Shown here: one piece after another, positions 11,802 to 24,390 of the stretch
Layout of the letters: each line of letters opens with the position of its first letter
Position numbering within the stretch: the first letter of the stretch is position 1
From: Benincasa hispida
Lineage: Eukaryota; Streptophyta; Magnoliopsida; Cucurbitales; Cucurbitaceae
DNA length: 64,000 nt
Assembly: GCF_009727055.1 (NCBI RefSeq)
Contig: NC_052354.1
Coordinates: 50,021,600-50,085,599, forward strand
Reading direction: 5' to 3'
Translations under genes and position numbers: made by a program
Notes under the pieces: generated by a model
Database searches by the model: none
What the model was told of the DNA's origin: nothing
Seen by the model: the letters and a program-made list of their open reading frames with translations, nothing else

Positions 11802-13020
11802 TATATATATATTAAAGGGAGGATTTTTATAATAAATGGTCTGGAGACCACAAATTATATAAGAACTCAAAATCTCATACAACTCTATAGCTTCCCCTTA
11901 ATGACCGTTTCATTAATTTCACCTTATTTCCATTATAAAAATAGCAACCCCTCATATTTTCCATCTTAGTATATTACCTTTTATCTAATTAAAAAAGTTA
12001 TTTTTAGTAGAATTAAAGAGGAGAGAATTTAAACTATAAAATTCTTGACCGTTAATACATTTATATGTCAATTGAGCTATGTTCGTTTTAGGAATAAAAT
12101 CAAGTTTGATAACATGAGTTTTGATTATTTTTTCTAAAGTTGCTAGTTTTTCATTTTTTAATCATTTTTATCCTTTTTTTAATGTATAAAACCTTAATTT
12201 CAACAACTATGATCTCAATAACAATTTTAGTTTTAATTTTCTTTAGACAATTATGTTTACTTTATTTCCTAATAATATTTATTTGTTAGTATGTTTTCAC
12301 TTTTTTTTTTAATAGAAATATTTGAATTCTAAATCATATAAAATATCCTTGAACATCAGAGTAGGGGTAATTTCAATTATCGTAAGAAGGCAGCAAGACT
12401 TAGAAAATTTCATTTTTACTGCATCTTTATACTTTAAAATTGTAATTAAAAAAAAAACATGAAACTTAAAGCGATGACTAATGCGTAGAAAGTTGAAAGC
12501 ATACATGACATGTATAATTGGATTATGCAAATGATTTTTAAATATTTTTTAAGATGTAATAAATAGTAATTAATGTTAGGGTAGATTATAGAATGGTAAT
12601 GCAAATGATTTTTATTAGTTCATTATGCGAAGATAAAAGATTTAATTATATAATCAAAATGTTTAGGGTTAGAATTGTCAATTTAAGTTTATGGCCGTAC
12701 GTGTGTATATTATATACACACCCAAAATATAAAATGGACTTAGTTCAAATAAGTCCAAATGTTAGCAAATCATTTATCTAATCAGATACAATCCTATCTA
12801 GAATAAGGAAAGATCCATCTAATCCAATCCTAAAAAGAAGAGGTAAATTTTTTCTCACTCCATATGAGGTATCTTGAACTTGACATAGATCTTGATCTTA
12901 ACTTGGAATCTAGAACTTAAACTTTTGACTAATTTTCTATGTGTGTATGTAACTCTACGGAGTCTATTGAATCAGGTCTATTGACGAAAAATGGAGACTT
13001 TGTTTGTGATAGGGATAAGG
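11802..13020. other. AT-rich intergenic DNA, no gene seen
   Basis: Low-complexity AT-rich sequence with short runs of T and A. The open frames here (for example 12309-12530 and 12593-12781) have the Ile/Asn/Lys/Tyr-rich composition expected of AT-rich non-coding DNA. Confidence 0.5.
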
Positions 13021-13145
13021 GATTTGTTTTTAGTTTCACCCAAAAGGCCTCATACTAATGGAGATAGACATTCTTACTTATATACCCATGATCCTCCTCT
13101 TATCTAACCAATGTGGGACTTTGGTCGCATTTCCAACTGTTGGTA
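13021..13145 (-). repeat. LTR-end fragment of a common plant family (family L)
   Basis: The reverse complement matches 52382-52500 closely: a GTTGG start, GCGACCAAAGTCCCACA, TTAGATAAGAGGAGGATCAT, GGGTATATAAGT and ATGAGGCCTTT occur in the same order. The GGGTATATAAGT motif looks like an LTR TATA box. This copy is minus-oriented and abuts the start of the Copia-C coding remnant. Confidence 0.55.
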
Positions 13146-13934
13146 AAAAGGATATCTTGATGATGATTTTTTTGTATTGAATACTATCCCTGTTGTAAAT
13201 ATGATGAAAACAAGTGTTTCTAATTCTACTTGCATAGTTGAGTCTCTTGATATGTGGCATGGTAGACTAAGTCACGTGAATATTGCATCGGTTAAGAAAG
13301 TTAAGGATTTAAAATTGATTAATGCATATGAAATGCATGAAACAAGTAAATGTCCTATTTGTGTAGGAACAAAGTTTATCAAGAAATCTTTTAAACCTGT
13401 CACATCTAGAAGTACATATTTACTAGAACTGACTCACTTTGATTTAGTTGATTTTAAAAATACCACAAGTAGAGATGGGAAAAATTACTACATTTCTTTT
13501 GTTGATGATTTTTTTAAATATACTAAAATCTATCTTTTAAAGACAAAAGATGAAGTTGGTAGTATGTTTTTTAAATATAAAGAAGAAGTAAAAAATCAAT
13601 TAGATAAGAAGATTAAAAGGTTAATGTCAGATAGATGTGGTGAATACAGTGATAATACACTTAAAGAATTTTATGAATTAGATGACATTATTCATGAATT
13701 TACTGTACCTTGTTCACCACAATAAAATGGTATAGCATAACGTAAAAATAGAATTTTTAAGGAGATGATTAATGCTATATTGTTAAGTTCTGGATTGTCT
13801 AATAACATGTGGGGAGAAGTTGTATTTTTTGGTTGTTTTATTCTTAACAGAGTACCTCACAAGAAATTGAATAAGACACTTACGAACTCTGGAAAGGATA
13901 TGCCCCTAATATCTCTTACTCGAGGATGTGGAGA
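13146..13934 (+). pseudogene. Copia-C pol fragment: pre-integrase and integrase
   Basis: Ty1/copia polyprotein remnant. KGYLDDDFFVLN begins the collinear match. WHGRLSHVN...CPICVGTK is the HHCC zinc-binding pre-integrase segment, followed by the integrase core: LTHFDLVDF (first Asp), FVDDFFKYTKIYLLKTKDE, LMSDRCGEYSDN (second Asp) and FTVPCSPQ. Two stop codons then replace conserved residues in PQ-(Q)-NGIA-(E)-RKNR (13723-13725 and 13738-13740). After a frame change, LWKGYAPNISYSRMWR is recognisable up to 13934, where an LTR-derived insertion breaks the gene. The reading resumes at 18029. It is inactive. Confidence 0.88.
13930..13934. repeat. Target-site duplication (left) of the inverted-LTR insertion
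   Basis: GGAGA here and GAAGA at 18029-18033 flank the insertion and match at 4 of 5 positions, as expected for the 5-bp duplication made by LTR-retrotransposon integrase. Confidence 0.55.
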
Positions 13935-16062
13935 TGTAACACCCCATACATTTTTTTAGTAATAATGTAATTTCAGTAACTTTATTATTTGGAATTTCAG
14001 TATTTGTTATTAGTTGGAGGGCATTTTTGGAATTTTGGACTTCAAGTATAAGTGCGGGAATTTAATTGTTGGTATGAAATTATTCAATTTGAAATTTAAA
14101 TGGAAAATTAATGGCAGGAATTAATTTTCTTTTAAAACGGAAAGGAATTTAATAGTAAAAAACGGAAAGGAATTAAATGTAATTATATTTACTTCTTTTT
14201 TTGTTTTTTTATTATTATTATTGTTATTGTTTTTTTTTTTTTTTTTTTTATAAAAAGTCATACCCCACCCCCTTTTCTTCCTCACGTTCGTGAGCCCGTC
14301 CGATGCCGCAAAGCCACCGTCTGTTTCTTCTTCATGACCTCCATCCACCACTGTTAAACGTCATTCACTTTTGCCATCACTGATCTATCGATTTGGGTAA
14401 GATTTCCTGTTTCGCAGTTGATTCTTGAATACTCATTTACTTTTGGCATCAATTGGTTGATACCTATTGTTGTTTCAACTTTGGATTCAAGTTTGTGAAG
14501 GTATTTGGTGTTGTTTAGTGAATTGGAGTTTTGTTTTAGCGAGTTTTGGTAAGTTTTATGCTTTGATTACCTTCCCTGTGGATTAATTTTGGTTGTTGAG
14601 AAATTTTGGTAAAGTCATTTGGAAGTGATTTTTTATGAAGCTACAATTGGATAATTTATTTGAGACATTGGTAGTGAAGTATGTATTTGATTCAAGCTTT
14701 AATCATGTAAGCCTAATTTAAAATTATGATTAGGGGGTTGATTCAAGAATTTCATTCAAGATGAAGAAGAGTTTGGTTTGCTAATTATTTGGACTTAAAT
14801 TGGAGGTTTGGAAGGTGAATTCGAATTGGAACCACCTTAGGTAAGGTTATCTGGAAATATTTGTAATATTTTGGTATTTGGAATTTGGGCCTTAACTATT
14901 AATTTTAAAGCTTGGTTTATGTTTAGGCTTGATTAAGGATTCAAGAATTTCACAAAGATTCAATTGCTTTTTGGTTTGACCTAATATCAAGGTAAGTAAT
15001 CTTACTACTGGAACTGCCCACGGGCCAGACATTAGATGTATACTAGCATGTTAAATGAAGGTTATGGCAGAATGACAACATGAAAGATTGATAGTATAAT
15101 ATGATTAAAGTATGTTCTGTTACGAGATCCGAATTATTTATTTATGCACATAGACACTTGAATGCTAGTATGAGATGGTATGTGCTTCATAGTTTATTTG
15201 ATTTGACAATGTTGAGGTATACATGTATGTTGTAAGAACCATGATGTTGAGGTATATGTGTATGTTGTAGAGCCATGATGTTGAGGTTTATAATGTATGT
15301 TATAGATTCGTACAGTGATGATTATGATGTTGAGACTGTGCAAATGTCCTTACTGATTAGTTAGATGCCCATTAGATTTTGTGTTTCCTTCGGGATTCAC
15401 CAATTTTGTGATTCCTTCGGGATTCACCAGTTTGTGCTTCCTTCGGGATTCACCAGTTTGTGTCTCCTTCTGGATTCACCAGTTTATGCTTCCTTCGGAT
15501 TCACCAGAGGTAGTGGACATACTTAACTACAGTAGGATAGGACTCAGTCTCCTTCTTATTTTATGTGCATATGTGTCCCATGAGGACTAGAGCAGTTATA
15601 TGTTTCAACCGAGGTGGGTATCTAGAGAACATAGATGCCCAGCCTGACCCAGTAGTGGGTTACTTACTGAATATTTTTATAGTCATTCTTTCTCATGTTG
15701 TTGTTTCAGGTAAAGATAGAGATGCATTGGCGATGGACAAGCGAAATTCGTGATCGAGCCACTGGGACTAGTTTTTTTATGCTTCCGCATCATGAAATTT
15801 AGAGTTCTTTTCAATGTTTTCTTAACTTTAGTTTTGATGTTTAAAACTTATTTTTAAGAATCGTTTTTCAAACTTATTTATTATCCTTTATGATTTATGG
15901 ATACCCTACTATTGTTTTTAATATTTGAAATTAATGAAAGTCTTTTGAACTTACCTTATTTTAATTAATATTTATTTCACCATAATCGAGTATCGTTTTG
16001 AGTTCTATGCATGCATGTATTTAATAACGGCCTAACTTAAGTCCTGGGGTCGGGTCGTTACA
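13935..16062 (+). mobile_element. Ty3/gypsy-type LTR, plus orientation (left arm of inverted pair)
   Basis: Starts TGTAACACCCC, ends GGGTCGGGTCGTTACA, and is followed by a tRNA-Met primer-binding site. It is 2128 bp, a length typical of the long LTRs of chromovirus-like gypsy elements (family inference). Contains a tandem array of about 28-bp units at 15381-15505 (TTCCTTCGGGATTCACCAG, five copies) and a 38-40-bp repeat around 15205-15310. The open frames at 15381-15590 and 15565-15753 are translations of this LTR and not genes. Confidence 0.85.
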
Positions 16063-16125
16063 ATTGGTATCAGATTTACATAGTAAGTCAGTCTACAGAA
16101 CCCAAAAATGGGCTCTGATACCAAC
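16063..16125. other. Two opposed primer-binding sites between inverted LTRs
   Basis: TGGTATCAGA at 16065-16074 (+) and its reversed partner TGGTATCAGAGCC at 16111-16123 (-) both match the 3' end of initiator tRNA-Met (TGGTATCAGAGC). Only 36 bases separate them, so no internal coding region of the parent element remains. Normal elements carry a single PBS after the 5' LTR only. Confidence 0.85.
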
Positions 16126-18028
16126 TGTAACGACCCGACCCCTTAGGACTTAAGTTAGGCGTTATTAAATACATGCATGCATGGAACTCAAAACGACACT
16201 CGGTTATGATGAAATAAATGCTAATTAAATAAGGTAAGTTCAAAAGACTTTCATTAATTTCAAATATTAAAACAATAGTAGGGTACCCATAAATTATAAA
16301 GGATAATAAATAAGCCTGAAAAAACGATCCTTAAAAATAAGTTTTAAACATCAAAACTAAAAGTTAAGAGAAATATGAAAAAGAACTCTAAATTTCATGA
16401 TGCGGAAGCGTAAAAACTAGTCCTAGTGGCTCGATCACGATTCCGCTTGTCCATCACCAGTGCATTCTATCCTTACCTGAAACAACAACATGAGAAAGAA
16501 TGAGTATAAAATACTCAGTAAATAACCCCACTAACGGGGTCACGCTGAGCATCTATGTTCCTCTAGATACCCACCTCTGGTGAAACATATAACTGCTCTA
16601 GTCCTCATGGGACACATATGCACATAAATAAGAAAAGAGACTGAGTTCTATCCTACTGTAGTTAAGTATGTCCACAAATCTAATGGGCATCTAACTAATC
16701 AGTAAGGACATTTGCACAGTCTCAACATCATAATCATCACTGTACGAATCTATGACATACATATAAACCTCAACATCATGGCTCTACAACATACACATAT
16801 ACCTCAACATCATGGTTTTACAACATACATGTATACCTCAACATCATCAAATCAAATACAACCATAGAAGCACATACCATCTCATACTAGCATTCAAGTG
16901 TCTATGTGCATAAATAAATAATTCGGATCTCGTAACAGAACATACTTTAATCATATTATACTTATCAATCTTTCATGTTGTCATTCTGCAATAACCTTCA
17001 TTTAACATGCTGCATACATCTAATGTCTGGCCCGTGGGCAGTTCCAGTAGTAAGATTACTTACCTTGATATTAGGTCAAACCAAAAAGCAATTGAAATCT
17101 TTGTGAAATTCTTGAATCCTTAATCAAGCCTAAACATAAACCAAGCTTTAAAATTAATAGTTAAGGCCAAATTCCAAATACCCAAATATTACAAAAATAT
17201 TCCAGATAACCTTACCTAAGGTGTGGTCCAATTCGAATTCACCTTCCAAACCTCCAATTTTAAGTCCAAATAATTAGCAAACCAAACTCTTCTTCATCTT
17301 GAATGAAATTCTTGAATCAACCCCCTAATCATAATTTTTAAATTTAGGCTTACATGATTAAAGCTTGAATCAAATACATACTTCACTACCAATGTCTCAA
17401 ATAAAATTATCCATATGTAGCTTCGTAAAAATCACTTCCAATGAACTGTGTACCAANNNNNNNNNNNNNNNNNNNNNNNNNNNNNNNNNNNNNNNNNNNN
17501 NNNNNNNNNNNNNNNNNNNNNNNNNNNNNNNNNNNNNNNNNNNNNNNNNNNNNNNNNNNNNNNNNNNNNNNNNNNNNNNNNNNNNNNNNNNNNNNNNNNN
17601 NNNNNNNNNNNNNNNNNNNNNNNNNNNNNNNNNNNNNNNNNNNNNNNNNNNNNNNNNNNNNNNNNNNNNNNNNNNNNNNNNNNNNNNNNNNNNNNNNNNN
17701 NNNNNNNNNNNNNNNNNNNNNNNNNNNNNNNNNNNNNNNNNNNNNNNNNNNNNNNNNNNNNNNNNNNNNNNNNNNNNNNNNNNNNNNNNNNNNNNNNNNN
17801 NNNNNNNNNNNNNNNNNNNNNNNNNNNNNNNNNNNNNNNNNNNNNNNNNNNNNNNNNNNNNNNNNNNNNNNNNNNNNNNNNNNNNNNNNNNNNNNNNNNN
17901 NNNNNNNNNNNNNNNACTTGAAGTCCAAAATTCCAAAAATGCCCTCCAACTAATAACAATTACTGAAATTCCAAATAATAAAGTTACTGAAATTACATTA
18001 TTACTAAAAAAATGTGCGGGGTGTTACA
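16126..18028 (-). mobile_element. Ty3/gypsy-type LTR, minus orientation (right arm of inverted pair)
   Basis: Reverse complement of the same LTR family: begins TGTAACGACCCGACC and ends GGGGTGTTACA. It differs from the left arm by scattered substitutions and lacks the 28-bp tandem array (clean break near 16675-16682). The arm is interrupted by an N gap at 17457-17915. Frames called across the Ns are artefacts. Confidence 0.85.
17457..17915. other. Assembly gap (459 N)
   Basis: Run of N inside the right LTR arm. Aligned to the left arm (about 14028-14640), the gap replaces the low-complexity (ATT)n/poly(T) segment and adjoining sequence, a plausible cause of local assembly failure. Confidence 0.99.
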
Positions 18029-18780
18029 GAAGATATTTGACTAAGGTTATCCTGCATTCAAGAAACCTACGGTAGGATCTAAAGCTTTTGATTGTGTGTT
18101 TATTAGTTATGGTCAAGATGTGTTGTGTACATATTTATGTGCTTAAATGATAGATCCGCAGGTGAATATAGGGATGCATAATTTTTTGTGCATGTTTTTC
18201 CATTGAAAAAAAGGAAAAACTGAATCTATTAGAATGTCTCATTGTGAGGATGTATTTGCTTTCATGCCTTCGTTGTCTAATAGTATGCATGAAACAAGAA
18301 ATAATATAGTTTTTAGTAGTATGTCTGAATATGTAGATGTTAGCACTATGGATAAAATGCATGATATAGAACCTAGAAGAAGTAAGAGATAGAGAACTAA
18401 CCAAAGTCTTATTTTTTAACTACTTTTTTAGTTGAAAGGCCAAATGATATTGACTGTTAGTTTGCATATATGTATATAATACATGAGGATCCTAAAACTT
18501 ACCAAGAAACCTTAAGTTTTGCAGATTCTAGCTTATGGAAGGAAACAATTAAGAGTGAACTGGATTCTTTATCATGAACCAAACTTGGAACTTAGTAGAT
18601 ATTCCTAAAGGAAATAAATTTATTAAGTGCAAGTGGATTTTCGGAATGAAAACGAGGCCAGATGGTTTAGTTGAAAGATACAAGACTCGATTGGAAGTAG
18701 TAGGGTATACACAAAAAACAAGGTATTGAGTACTTTGACGTGTATTCCCCTGTAACAAAAATAGCTAGAATTAGAGTTTT
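18029..18780 (+). pseudogene. Copia-C pol fragment continued: integrase C-end and RT start
   Basis: Directly continues the coding sense broken at 13934: KIFD-stop-GYPAFKKPTVGSKAFDCVFISYGQD is the copia integrase tail. After a degraded linker, the reverse transcriptase opens with NQTWNLVDIPKGNKFIKCKWIFGMK, then RPDGLVERYKTRLEVVGYTQK and YFDVYSPVTKIARIRV. Several stops and frame changes are present. The match ends at about 18780, where minus-strand Copia-D sequence begins, so the remaining RT and RNase H are missing. Confidence 0.82.
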
Positions 18781-20220
18781 CTTTTAACTCGTTTAGAAGT
18801 CCATTCTTGATCAATCTCTCAATTCTATTGAGATTTATGTCTCCTAATCTTAGGTGCTAAAGATGAACATTTTCTTTAGGAGAAATTTTCTGTCTTTTAT
18901 TATGAGTTACCGTAGTCTTAAACAGTTCAATATTAAGGAGAGCTTTAGTGCTGACGGTCTTAGCACATAAAGATTATTTTCAAGATTTGCATAACAAACA
19001 CTTGCTTCATTCTTGTAAACAAACACTTTATTTACATTAAAATTTAAAGAGTATTTCTGTTCAAGCAAATATTTTACAGAAATAAGGTTTCTTTTCAAGC
19101 TTGGAACCATATATACATTATCTAATAAAATACATGATTTATGTAAACAAATTCGAAGTCCTCCCACTGCCAAAATTGAGATGACGTACCCAGTTCCTAC
19201 ACGCATCGTCATCTCCTAGCCTCTAGTTGCCGCCAGGAACTAATTTCTTGAAATGAAAAACAAACATGGTTAGTGGCGTCTAAATCTATTACCCAGGCCG
19301 AGTCATCATTCTCCACTAAATAAGTCTCAAACACAAGTAAATCACATTTATCTTGCTTGGCATTCTTCTTTTTTACCAAATATTTGGGATAATTCCTCTT
19401 CCAATGTCCCTTCTGGTTGCAATGGAAATAAATTCCTTTTGCAAGCTTGGTTTTCTTGCCATTTTGGATAGCAGTTGGCGAGTTAGCTTTTCCCTTTCCA
19501 CCTTTCCACCTTTCTTCTTCTTCTACTTTTTGGTGTTGGAAGAGGAAGACACAAACTTAGTTCCAAAGGTCAAACCTTCAAAGAACTTTTTGGTGGACGA
19601 GGCAACATTTGCCTCACCTTTTTGTTCCTTGACTTTCATCAAGGATTGGAAAGTTTGCAACTCGTTGAGCAAAGAGGTCAGGTTTAGTCAATTATGTTTA
19701 TAATATCATTGCTATGGAACTAAAGGAAACTTTCAAGTAAAGTTTCCAAGATGAAGCTAACTTGACTAGCCTCATCAATGACATACCCACTCATCTTAGC
19801 CATATTAAAGTGGACCATTATGTTGAAAACATGTTTTCGAATAGTTGCCCCCTCTTGCATACGAGCATTGAAGATGAATTTAAGAGCATCATGCTTGAGT
19901 TATGCAGATGGTTATCCGAACATTCCCTCTGACTCCATGATCTCACGGGTAGTGAGCATGAGCTCATGCTTCTTGGCCAAGACTTCAGAAAGGCTTGCCA
20001 AGATATACGCTCAGGCCTTTTTATTTGCCTGTACGGTGCACTCGTATGCTTCCCGAACATTTCGAGCGACATTTTGAGCTGGGACTAGAGGACATTCCCC
20101 CACCAGGATAAATCTTAAATCATCAATGATCAGAACTGTATTAATAGTGTTTTTCTAGGTGATGTAATTATTGCTAGTTAATTTGTTGGCAACAAGCATA
20201 TTTAATGTTGCGGAAGTCAT
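18781..20220 (-). pseudogene. Copia-D gag, protease and pre-integrase remnant
   Basis: Minus-strand gag start MTSATLNMLVANKLTSNNYIT at 20220, broken at the next codon by TAG where relatives have Trp. Further on is the zinc knuckle YFHCNQKGHWKRNYPKYL (about 19370-19440), in which the first and last Cys of CCHC are Tyr. The protease signature reads IDLDATNH in place of VDSGATNH. The open stretch at 18907-19212 (MTMRVGTGYV...YVLRPSAL) is the segment between protease and integrase zinc finger. The match stops at about 18781. It is inactive. Confidence 0.85.
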
Positions 20221-21870
20221 TTTGGAAAAATTGCTGAAACATACAATTTATTTATATTAGTATTCATGCATTATCTAGTTTGAAAAACCAATCACATTTA
20301 TCAAAATAATTTAACGCATCCTATGTGACATTTATTTTGCAATCATGTTTCAGTGAGGTAGTGTATAAGCCAATGTAGGGTGATCAGGTACCCCGTCACT
20401 AAAATGAGACCATCTGAACTAATATATAGAACAATTTCTTGTTCCTGTAAATATTAGTCACCATTGTTCGGTCCATAAATTGTTAACCAGTTTAATATTT
20501 TCTTGTAAGTGTAAGCCCTTACTTTAGATTCTAGATTCCTCTCCAATGAGCCAACTGTAGAGAAAAATCGATTGGGGTAAAAACTAAAGCAACCCTATCC
20601 ATTTCTGGAGTTTGGGTAAATAGTCATTCAAATTCCATCCGTAGGGGGACACAAACAAATGTGCCTCAAGGCCGAACATGAAAATTTACTACAAACTAAT
20701 GAGAGAGACTATGGAATGTGTTGACAGACGTCCTGCTCCTACTTACTACAAATACTCTCTCCATTCACCTTGGTATTGACCTATACAAACATCACCCATA
20801 GGGGGACACAAGAAAAGGTGCCTCGAGGCCGAGTATAGTTCTCACGATGTGAACTATGAAGGAGAAACGTGAAAAGAAAAAATGAAGTATCATATACCCA
20901 ATTTTCTTCCACTGATAAATTATAAAAATTATAAAGTTACCTAAAGTAATGACATGGTTCATGCAATTCTCATTTCATTACTTAACATACATAACATTTA
21001 TATACTAAAGTAATGAAATAAAATAATGACATTCATCCATACATTCTAACTATATATTATAACAATTATAATGTAACGATGCATGATAATGTCATTAATA
21101 CATGCAAACATATATTATAACAATTATATTATATGATGCATGAACATGCTATAAAATTAAATAATGCAACTATATTATAACATTTATAATATTCATGATG
21201 CATGATTAAATGCATTACCTATGGTCGGATTTTCTATATGGCATACATTATGACGTATAATAAATAAAATTAAATCATACATCAAATGCATAATTTAAAG
21301 AACAATATATGGACCGAGATTGGACTCCTAAATAAATAATTAAATTAATTAATTAAAACTAACTATTACAACAAAAAGATTGTTGAATTGGACCAAAAGA
21401 AGAACCCAATCGTAAACCGCTTAAACCAAATTGCCCAAGCTTCACGACCGCACATTTTTTCTGTCTCGGAATGCTGCAACGCTAAGGAAAAATTTCCGTT
21501 CGCCCCTTTGTAGTGTTGCAACGTTAGGGAACAACATTGAAACGTTGTCGTACAATTACTTACTCTACAGTCGTGAATTGCTCCGATTTGGGTCTCGCTT
21601 TCTCCAGAATGTCGCCGAAAAACTCACAAACGACTAAAATAATGAATTAGAAACGCAATTTCAATAGTTAATGCCCAAAAACAAAGGGCTCTTACAAACC
21701 AATTTGTAAATTTAAAGCCATAAAATCTAAAGCCCAATCTCGAAAACATCCATAATTGTAAACCATCATCATCCATCAACATGAACAACAACAGTACAGT
21801 AATGCAAAATCCCACCATAATTTGAGTTTTAGTTTTGGAAAAATAAAAATTAGGAAGCAAAAACCTCCAC

Positions 21871-21880
21871 TCCGATACCA
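21871..21880 (-). other. Copia-D primer-binding site
   Basis: TGGTATCGGA on the minus strand matches initiator tRNA-Met with one change and lies two bases after the LTR end. Confidence 0.75.
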
Positions 21881-21882
21881 AT

Positions 21883-23194
21883 TGAAGGACTGTGAGGTCT
21901 ATAGCAGAAGTGGGATTGATCCCAATTTTCAATTTTAAAAAAGAATTAAAACATAGTAACCTAAGTTATGCAATATTACCGAGAATATTTTACAACATGC
22001 TTCTAAAGGAGGAATTAATGTTAGAATAACACTTACACTTGAAGAACCAATTCTTCATGAATTTCCTCCCAATTGGTCATGTATTCTTCGTACAGAAACA
22101 AACCTCAACGTAGATACCACCATAAATGAGCCTCATGTATTCTCCTTAAGGGTAAGAATTACAGAGAGAGTTGTAGACTTCTCTGATTTTTGGAAGAGGG
22201 AGAGAAGATTTGAGAAAGAAAGAGTTTTCTGTATATTTTTTCACATGGAGATAAAAAACTGAACACACTTTGCTTCAGAAGCAAGGAAGAAGATCGAGAT
22301 CCTGTAACTTCCTCTCCACATGTTTTTGAGAGAATTAAGGGGTCCATTTAATTTAGTTATATATATATATATATACACCATAACTTCCTCTCCACATGTT
22401 TTTGAGAGAGTTAAGGGGTCCATTTAATTTAATTATATCTATATAACTATATGTTATATCAAATATAACACATAACCTATAGTTTCTATATTGTATCAAA
22501 TACAATATAACCTATAGTTTGTATTCTCTCAATCATTTATGGTATTTAATATAAATCAAGTTCATACTAAATTTAATTATATGAATCTAATCCATATAAA
22601 TAGTATTTGAATCATATCCAAATATTTAATATCTCAAAATAAACTTTATATTATAATGTATAAAATACATTATAGTAATTATATCACATATAATTAATTT
22701 AAATTAATTATACCATATATAACAATCCCTCAATTAATTTGAAAAATTCTAAGTAATCCAAAATTAATTGTCAATAATCCCTGCTAAGTTACAGAGGGGA
22801 CCTTATAGACCTGTAGATTGAAACTCCAACAGTATTTGAATAATTGATTAAACTCTTTTAATTAAATTATCCAACATCCATTAACTGTCGGTCACTCCAC
22901 TAAAGACCGATAACTGCATTCTTTGCACTACAGATATATAACTGTGTCTATGAGATATAACCAGTTAACAGTGCGTTGACCCTTCACAAATTGTGTGTAA
23001 GTAACAGTTGGGCCATAATTACCATTCTCATCGGATCTAGTCTATTTTCCAACGACTGCACGCCTGAATTTAGAGGCTGCATTAACCTTGAGGAGCAACA
23101 GACATAGCGATTATTATTGAGATTGCACTGTAATTGCTTTCAGGATAGTGGTTTCTCCATGGCGTAATAACCCTTCGTGACATCTGTTCTAACA
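21883..23194 (-). mobile_element. Copia-D 5' LTR
   Basis: On the minus strand it runs from TGTTAGAACAGATGTCACG to ...CAGTCCTTCA, 1312 bp with TG/CA ends. It contains a duplicated segment of about 50 bp (around 22307-22356 and 22380-22430) around a (TA)n tract, and the conserved module (about 22860-22985) shared with the LTRs of Copia-A and Copia-B. The short minus-strand open frames here (22159-22347, 22241-22423) come from that duplication. Confidence 0.8.
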
Positions 23195-23698
23195 CAAACT
23201 TTGGAATTAACATACACCAAATAATAATATTATATGATTTTACTACGATGTTAAATAACAATTAATTCTTCACACACAAACAAAAAAAAAAACCTCATAT
23301 TCATTTCCATAATTTGATCGAACCGTATAAATCATTTCTTTAAGCATATGCTTAATGAACGTACGTAACTTAAAGAACTTCATTTTTAAATTGAAGAGAA
23401 AATTCAAACTTTACTACCTAGACCTACACTAAGATACGTCTACATCAAAATAATAATAATAAATGACTAGTCAAAATTGGGAATTCAATTGTTCATTGGG
23501 AAGAAAATTCCGAGGACGGCTAAAGAATGAAACAAGAGCCACATTAGCAATATTGATTTGAGTTGAAAAGTATGCACTTATGTTCTTCTATAAATTAAAC
23601 CACTCTCCCAATTATTACATACAAAGAAAAAAAAAAAAAAAAGAACTACAAACACTTATAAGTGGGAGAGTTATTAGAGAGAATTAGAAAGCCAAATA
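23195..23698 (+). promoter_or_regulatory. PR-4 promoter and 5' leader
   Basis: TATAAAT at 23589-23595 lies 104 bases before the ATG. A reversed W-box core (AGTCAA, 23469-23474, i.e. TTGACT on the minus strand) is present; W-boxes bind WRKY factors in defence promoters, so pathogen or wound control is plausible but inferred. A distinctive block AAGAAAATTCCGAGGACGGC at 23501-23520 recurs, diverged, at 28171-28190. The leader starts near the poly(A) tract at 23625-23641. Confidence 0.55.
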
Positions 23699-24295
23699 AT
23701 GGAGAAAGGAAGTATTATGATGATATTGGTGTTGGCTTTGGGGGTTTTGAGCATGGCAAATGCTCAAAGTGCCAATAATGTGAGAGCTACTTATCATTTG
23801 TACAACCCACAAAATATCAATTGGGACTACCTCAGAGCGAGTGTATATTGTGCAACATGGGATGCTAACAAGCCTTTGGAGTGGCGTCGTCGTTATGGTT
23901 GGACCGCTTTCTGCGGCCCTGTCGGCCCTCGTGGCCAAGCTTCTTGTGGACGTTGTTTGAGGGTAAGTAAATCTTCTTGTTGACGAGTTTTTAATTCAAC
24001 TGCACATCTATAAGCATTTTTCGTTCATACAAAATCATCGTGTTTTAAAAGTAATCAGATCATCGGTTAGTCTATCATAAGAAAAAAGAAAGTTTTTGAA
24101 GCTGAAAAATTTTCATGGGGTATAATGCAGGTGACTAACACTGAAACGGGAGCTTCAACAATAGTGAGAATTGTTGATCAATGCTCAAATGGAGGGTTGG
24201 ATTTGGATGTGAATGTGTTTAAACAGCTTGACACTAATGGAAATGGAAACTTCCGGGGCCATCTTACTGTCAACTATCAGTTTGTCAATTGCTAA
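23699..24295 (+). CDS. PR4: Class II pathogenesis-related protein PR-4 (barwin domain)
   Basis: Secreted defence protein; family members bind chitin fragments weakly, and several have RNase activity and inhibit fungi. Exons 23699-23962 and 24131-24295, joined ...CGRCLR|VTNTETG, total 142 aa; the 168-bp intron has GTAAGT and TGCAG ends. Residues 1-22 ([20 protein letters not shown]) form a signal peptide. Barwin domain from about residue 27: [60 protein letters not shown] and a C-terminal NYQFVNC. All six conserved Cys are present for three disulfides. No N-terminal hevein domain, so class II. The gene appears intact despite lying between two retroelements. Confidence 0.96.
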
Positions 24296-24358
24296 GTTTC
24301 TACTTTAATAATTTCATTTCATTCTTCCTAGAAGAAGAAAGAAAATCATGTTCTAACG

Positions 24359-24390
24359 AATAAAGTATGAATAATAAAGTATGTAATAAA
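24359..24390 (+). terminator. PR-4 poly(A) signals
   Basis: Three AATAAA hexamers in 32 bases (24359-24364, 24373-24378, 24385-24390), 64-95 bases after the stop codon. Confidence 0.6.

Larger units (their letters stand above)
18781..23194 (-). mobile_element. Copia-D, 3'-truncated Ty1/copia element
   Basis: Order on the minus strand: 5' LTR (23194-21883), PBS (21880-21871), long untranslated leader (about 21870-20221), gag and protease, ending abruptly in pre-integrase at 18781. Integrase, RT, RNase H and 3' LTR are absent. The leader has AT-rich tandem motifs with GATGCATGA (about 21040-21200) and, at 21465-21550, repeats of TTGCAACGTTAGGGA type. Its 5' LTR ends about 500 bases upstream of the PR-4 gene. 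Confidence 0.8.

Noticed and set aside
17365..18075. Long open frames on both strands
   Set aside because: They run through the 459-base N gap, which reads as open in every frame.
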